This document shows, one piece after another, positions 58,952 to 64,000 of a DNA stretch of 64,000 nucleotides. Made by a program: the position numbers and the translations under genes. The stretch's first letter is position 1; the number at the start of each line of letters is the position of its first letter. Source of the stretch: Actinomucor elegans (Eukaryota > Mucoromycota > Mucoromycetes > Mucorales > Mucoraceae). The notes beneath the pieces are model-generated. The model was given only the letters and a program-made list of their open reading frames with translations, searched no databases and had not been told where the DNA came from. Where the stretch lies: contig JAMSLZ010000010.1 of NCBI GenBank assembly GCA_026027325.1, positions 1,054,001 to 1,118,000 on the forward strand, in the 5' to 3' direction.

Positions 58952-60582
58952 ATGCCAAAACTTAAACCAATTGTTGCTTACTCTTTTGCTAGTGTTCTAG
59001 TATTATGGGTCTTATTGGGTGCTATCACTTTGCCAAATGCAAATCGTTGGTTTCGATCATCAGGTTCTTCATTAGAAGAAGGTATTTAAAAGTAACTCTT
59101 TCTTACAAGCATGCTTATACTTTAAATAGATCTTGTCACTTTTGATACGCTACACAACGTATCATTGACTGAAATTCCTCAAAAATTTGGGCGAAAAAGC
59201 TTTCAGACTAATGTCTTCGCTATTGATAATACAGCAGAGGTGCCAACACAAGGAATACAGGCAAGTAAAAAGAGAAAATGCATCAGATAGTAAGCTAAAA
59301 TTATATATAGGGATTACTATATGATCGAGGAGAATCATGTCTCCAACAGCGTGAGCCGAATTCGATTCCGATGCCGTCATTGAATATCTCCAAGATCGCC
59401 TTAATCCAGCAAAGCGAAAATTGCTTTTTGGCTGACAAGCTGATTTATGCGGAAATGGAAGGGGCTGTAGCCGCACTCGTTTTTAATGATGGTTCTTATA
59501 ACCAATCAAACGGCACAAAGGTATATAACAAAAAAAACTTGGCTACTATATTGATGATAACTTGGTTTTTTTTTTCTTCTTTTTCTCGTTTAGGGTGTCA
59601 TGCCAAAGACAGTCCATATTCCTGCGTACTTTATTGATTATTATGCAGGTATTACCTTGCTAAGAGACTTGGAAGGCTTAGCAAACCAGTCTTCTAGTGA
59701 AGGACAATCAGCTAGATTACTACGTATACAGCTTGTTCCCAGTGAAAAGCCCAAGCTCGATCACTGGCAGTTTGCGCTTGTCATTGTAGGTATCATGTTG
59801 GTTACTAGTATCTTGGCCATAAGTATGTATCTAACCTAGACATCAATTCTTATCGCTAACTCTACTTGATATACCTATATAGCTGCTTTGCAATGTCATA
59901 TGTGGAAGCTCGCTCGTCTACAACAACAGCAGGAAGAAAATGAATCCCTCACTCTGGATGAACAACGACAATTAGCTATAGATGATAATTTTTGGCGAGG
60001 CATTATTGGACAGCCCCATCGCAACTTACCGCCATCTCGATCTGCTACTGCCGTGCCCTACAGACTTGATCAATTCTTAGTTGACTTACTGCCTACACGC
60101 ATCTTTCAGGACTCAATGAATAAAGAAGATGAGTCATTAAAGAAAGCCCATGAATGTAATCTTTCGATAGATTCATTTGGTACAACTTACGAACCTTCAA
60201 GTTGTGTCATTTGTCTAGATCAGTTTGAATCAGAAGATGTACTGCGCCGGTTACCTTGTCACCATGAATATCATCGAGATTGTATAGGTATATGAGGGAA
60301 AATAAACAAGTAGTACAAAATGCTGATTAAAATACCCTATACATAGATCTATGGCTAACAAAAAAAAGCGGATCTTGTCCTTTATGTTTACAACGTATTG
60401 AGATACCTACCGCGCCGAATGAAGCTCATAGCCGTCAGCTACAAGAAACCGAGTATTATGCCGATATGCCGGATTTGGCTCAGACCTGGGATAACTTAAA
60501 TCGTGATGAGGAAATTGCTTTACGACAGCATCCTTTTGCTTACAATGCTACACCAGCTGATCCACCGCTCCCATCGCATTAA
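58952..60582 (+). CDS. PA-TM-RING ubiquitin ligase 2 (RING-H2)
   Basis: 446 aa from six exons (58952-59081, 59130-59260, 59311-59520, 59594-59822, 59883-60287, 60347-60582). A hydrophobic N-terminal segment (SFASVLVLWVLLGAITL) acts as signal peptide or anchor. The PA-like luminal region includes ISKIALIQQSENCFLADK and TVHIPAYFIDYYAG. The transmembrane helix is FALVIVGIMLVTSILAI (~217-233). The RING-H2 at ~341-382 reads CVICLDQ, LPCHHEYHRDCI, DLWL and CPLC with all eight ligands. Intron 2 has a GC donor (GCAAGT). Same layout as the upstream gene, indicating an old tandem duplication. Confidence 0.87.
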
Positions 60583-60967
60583 GCATATCCATTAATATGA
60601 TATATATATAAATAATCAATCCTTATTATCTGTTTACTTGATAAAAAGATAAATAATAAAAAGAGTTTTTTTGTAGCTGATCATCATCACTTCTCTTACT
60701 ACATGGAATTAATTCGAATAACCCTATTATTTATACTGACGAAATGCTTTACATTCGAAACTCACAAAACAAAATTTTCTTCCACTACTCGAGCCTAAAA
60801 AAAAGAACTTTGTAATTGAAATTAGACATGAAATACTAATCCTTTTATGTGAGGTTTGAGTGGGTTCAGTTAAACAAGCTATAGGCCGAGCTTATATGAA
60901 ACATTTGTGAGTTATTGAAAGAAAAATAAAGCATCATAGTTGAGTTTCCGTTAAATAACGGCTCTAC

Positions 60968-61026
60968 TAGATGCAGCACCTCATTCTGAGTATAGACTAT
61001 TTCTCAAATGCGACAGCTGACCAGTA
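60968..61026 (-). repeat. Dispersed ~50-bp repeat, inverted copy
   Basis: The minus strand reads CTGTCGCATTTGAG, then ATACTCAGAATGAGGTGC and TGCATCT in family order. Confidence 0.6.
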
Positions 61027-61820
61027 TTGCAAATGGACATGATTATATCAGTAAAGAAGAGGTTATATGAGCATTGATATAGCTATAGGCCTGTATTCAT
61101 GAATAGCTTGAAGATGTAGTTCATTATTGCCCAAATCCAGAATATGAACAACTGTATAATTAATTCTTTATTATAAAGCAAGAATAGCAGTAAAGACGAA
61201 ATTCCTAATCGAGTGTTATGCTGAGATAAAACGCTTTCCTTTATTTATACTCCGATACTATACCCTGATATGGCAGCTATTAACTTTTTTTAAGCTCTAA
61301 ATCCAGGAATCATGTGCTATTGTCATCGTCTTGGAATATCAGCAAGTCACTATGAGCCCCAATAAACATGCTACTAAATTAATTATACCTTATACTATCC
61401 TTAGTCAACCAAAGTAAACTGAAAATTATAAAAGAACGTGCTCTTAGCTGATTAGAAAAGGATCATTCGAAAATTGAATTTTGATCAATAAAAAACCTAC
61501 TACAGTTTTGATATTATTCTTCTGTTCACATATAGTCTTCTTCCTATCTACGTACACAACAACTAAGATCCGTCTAGAGATTTACAAACATAACATAGGT
61601 CTAATGTACATGAAGCTAACTAATGTTCAGCCTTTCTTTAACGGTTCTCGTTTAATGTCGCATTTCAAGATTAATACATACATACATAGAAGGATGAATT
61701 CCCGCATACACTAGAACTGCCATTTTGCTAGACTAGTAAGACTCTATTAGGCTTTAGCAATTGGCTATAGAATACTTTCATTTTATAAGAGCCCTAGGCC
61801 TAATGATTAATATATTTTCT

Positions 61821-61870
61821 ACTGATTTCGATCAAATGTCACATCTAAGTAATGTTCAGAATGAACAGGC
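61821..61870 (+). repeat. Dispersed ~50-bp repeat copy
   Basis: ACTGATTTCGATCAAATGTC, ACATCTAAGTAATGTTCAGA and ATGAACAGGC. Related copies are at 61651-61680 (TTTAATGTCGCATTTC) and 61981-62030. Confidence 0.6.
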
Positions 61871-62292
61871 GCTTTTTATAAAATATATTTTAAACGGAAA
61901 TTCAGAGAGTATTATATATAATTTAATGATGAACAATAAGCTATATTCATAAATCTATAATGGATTTCTTGATCGGTCCCAGTCAAAAGCCGCATCAAAT
62001 GATTGGTAACCCATACTCAAAATGGGACTCTACTTTTAGTAAAACCTCGATTAATCGTGAAATGCATTAAATATCCTAGCAATAGTAAAAATAAAAAAAT
62101 AAAAAAATAAAAATTGCTTCCTTCCTTTCGGCCGGCTAACTAGAATAAAAAGAGAGAAAAAGTTTTTACTAACCATTAGATAAGTAACTTTTTATTGTTG
62201 TATATAGTTTGATAGATGAGCTATTATGCTAGACGCCTATGGAGGCAGGGGTATCATGCTGGAGAATTCAGAGAGCAACACTAAATAATGTA

Positions 62293-62625
62293 TTAGTTTT
62301 CAAATGGAGCTAGTTTAGGTAGATCAGCTATTGCTGGTGCTAAAGTGTCTGGAGTAATAGGTGGTACCGCAGGTATAGCCATTTTTGAAAGTGGAGGTGT
62401 AGTAGCTGGTATGGCAGTACCAGGTACAACACAAGCAAATTCAACGTAGGAAAAATCTCCTGCAGTTAAGAGGCAACGAGGATCTTGTGATCCTGGAAAG
62501 CATCTGGGTGGTTGTACTGGTACTGTGCCTGGGGGACAAGCTTGATTAGCTAAAATATTACCAGGTGCTGCCAAAATCATTTGTAAAGCGCATAAGGAAG
62601 CATAAATAGATATGAAGATCTGCAT
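62293..62625 (-). CDS. Small secreted cysteine-containing proline-rich protein
   Basis: 110 aa, unspliced, unrecognised. Signal peptide MQIFISIYASLCALQMILAA is followed by a Pro-rich mature region with four cysteines (ANQACPPG, PRCFPG, PRCLL, FACVVPG) and a Pro/Ala-rich C-terminus. A TATAAAAG element lies about 45 bp upstream. It could be a surface or secreted effector-like protein; no family recognised. Confidence 0.7.
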   Translation of the reverse strand: MQIFISIYASLCALQMILAAPGNILANQACPPGTVPVQPPRCFPGSQDPRCLLTAGDFSYVEFACVVPGTAIPATTPPLSKMAIPAVPPITPDTLAPAIADLPKLAPFEN

Positions 62626-63842
62626 AACCCGTTTTTTGCTTAGAAAGATGATTCAAGTAAAACAAAAGTATAAAAGAGAAGCAAAGGTCTTTTATATATA
62701 TATGACACCATCGATAACTACCCCCGAAGTTATATTCGATGCTTATCAGAGAGTATAATGTTAAACTGGTTTATGTATTGCATACTCTTGTTTGAGTTCT
62801 TATCACCCACATGCATATACACATAAATAACAATAGCTGATTAGGCATCGACAAGGCCTAGATATTAGACTATGCAAGATTTTGTTCCAATATGTATAGG
62901 AATGCAGGCAGTAGTAGAGTAGAAAATGACAGTCGACTTCTAATAATGATATAGTGAACAACAATTATTAGAAGAAACTGAAAGTATACCATTGATAGCC
63001 ATTGTTATGTACGATAAGCAGCTCTATATGCATTAGAAAGTATTATCTTCTTTGTTCGGTATAGGGGAGCTTTTTATTATCAAACTCTACAGATCTATAT
63101 TGTTATATATTATTCGTGTCGAATCAAAATTCGCATCTAGATCTATATTCATATACCGTCTTTCAATAAAAATTACTGTACAGACTTGTTAACAGCTTAT
63201 GCATGACAAAGGGTAAACCGTTAACAATTGGTATCACATCAGCTAGCTCATAAAACCTCCTTCCATTTTCCTAATTCATATAAGACCGAAAGATACGTAC
63301 GTTTTTCTCGTTGATACTGCTCTTCTTACTTTGTGCAGCTAGATGCAAATCATCGCGTATCATTTTTCTCCTAAGTCAATAAATGTATCATTTGAGTATG
63401 TATGTGAACATCAGTTGGATGTACCCTATATATAGGGGATGACAAATTGTACTTTCTTATAGTAATATATAGTCTAAAAAAGCAACCACATAGAAGGAGA
63501 GAAGCTAGTAGAAGCGCACTTAAAAGTTTTATTATCATCCCCTATGGAAATATCTTAATATGACTGAGTGGCGTATTGGACAGTAATTGAATATTTGATC
63601 CTTATATCTACAAATGCAATTAGATCAAATAATAAATAGGAATGTGTAAAGTTTGTTTATACAAAAGTAGCGCCTCTTCTTTCAATCTATATAGTATAGA
63701 CAGAGAAACTACTTTTCATATTTATTGGTTTTGTGTAATTGAAAGTATAGAATATGATATAGATATACACGATGAATAGTATTGAAGGTTGACAACATGA
63801 TGATAATAAATCTAATGAAGAATTTGATGAGGCCCAGTGAGT
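62626..63842. other. Intergenic, no gene seen
   Basis: 1.2 kb of AT-rich DNA. A weak dispersed-repeat fragment is at about 63121-63155 (AATTCGCATCTAGATC). Confidence 0.5.
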
Positions 63843-64000
63843 TTAATTCTCTTCTTCCTCTTCTTCATCTTCCTCATTACTAGGAGGTGGAGACGGCGTG
63901 ACACCAGAGTTTGGATCAGCAGCAGGGACAGGAGCTGGAGCGGACCCAACTGGAGCAGGCCCAGCTGGAACAGACCCAGCTGGAAGGGTAGCAGGCCCAG
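63843..64000 (-). CDS. 3' end of a Pro/Ala/Gly-rich acidic-tailed protein (partial)
   Basis: The last 51 codons of a gene that continues beyond the window. The visible part has imperfect repeats of the kind PAGSVPAGPAPVGSAPAP, then SPPPSNEEDEEEEEEN and a TAA stop. Composition resembles secreted or cell-wall proteins and the acidic Pro-rich protein at 44360-44881, but the N-terminus is not visible. Confidence 0.6.
   Translation of the reverse strand, partial: GPATLPAGSVPAGPAPVGSAPAPVPAADPNSGVTPSPPPSNEEDEEEEEEN

Larger units (their letters stand above)
60583..62292. other. Gene-poor region with four dispersed-repeat copies
   Basis: Copies at 60968-61026 (inverted), 61651-61680, 61821-61870 and 61981-62030. 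No supported gene. Confidence 0.5.

Overview
This window looks like an AT-rich nuclear segment of a filamentous fungus, most likely an early-diverging lineage such as Mucoromycota. That placement is an inference. It rests on many short introns (mostly about 45-60 nt, GT-AG with CTAAC/CTGAC-type branch sites), an intact non-LTR retrotransposon with a zf-RVT tail, a WOPR regulator, and single-copy fungal housekeeping genes. I rebuilt exon-intron structures by hand from splice motifs and reading-frame closure, giving about 74 introns in 16 spliced genes. No homology search was run.

Layout. 1-5.3 kb: gene-poor DNA with an intron-bearing tRNA-Tyr. 5.3-13.7 kb: compact housekeeping block with a SURF4/Erv29 cargo receptor, glucose-6-phosphate 1-epimerase and mitochondrial HSP78 (all minus), then divergent GUF1 (plus). 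13.9-19.6 kb: a full-length LINE with two intact ORFs and a perfect 13-bp target-site duplication, inserted between the convergent 3' ends of GUF1 and FAD synthetase. 20.0-28.3 kb: FAD synthetase, a divergent pair resembling bacterial PhnZ (HD-domain oxygenase) and PhnY (2OG/Fe dioxygenase), an integrase-type HHCC zinc-finger protein and a WOPR-domain regulator. 28-40 kb: gene-poor stretches with decayed coding traces around a TFIIIC tau95 subunit and a VTT-domain (TMEM41-like) protein. 40.2-47.2 kb: a type II membrane SGNH-like protein, four small secreted proteins on one strand, and an unrecognised spliced gene. 47-53 kb: repeat-littered, nearly gene-free DNA. 53.0-60.6 kb: class III alcohol dehydrogenase, a DAO-family oxidoreductase and a tandem pair of PA-TM-RING ubiquitin ligases. 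60.6-64 kb: repeats, one secreted protein and the 3' end of a Pro/Ala-rich gene.

Most notable: (1) an apparent single-nucleotide exon in HSP78, the only way I found to keep its conserved AAA+ frame open; (2) the divergent PhnY/PhnZ-like pair, which suggests oxidative phosphonate (C-P) catabolism in a fungus; (3) the intact LINE; (4) a dispersed degenerate ~50-bp repeat in at least 15 intergenic copies; (5) four GC-AG introns, all with a GCAAGT donor.
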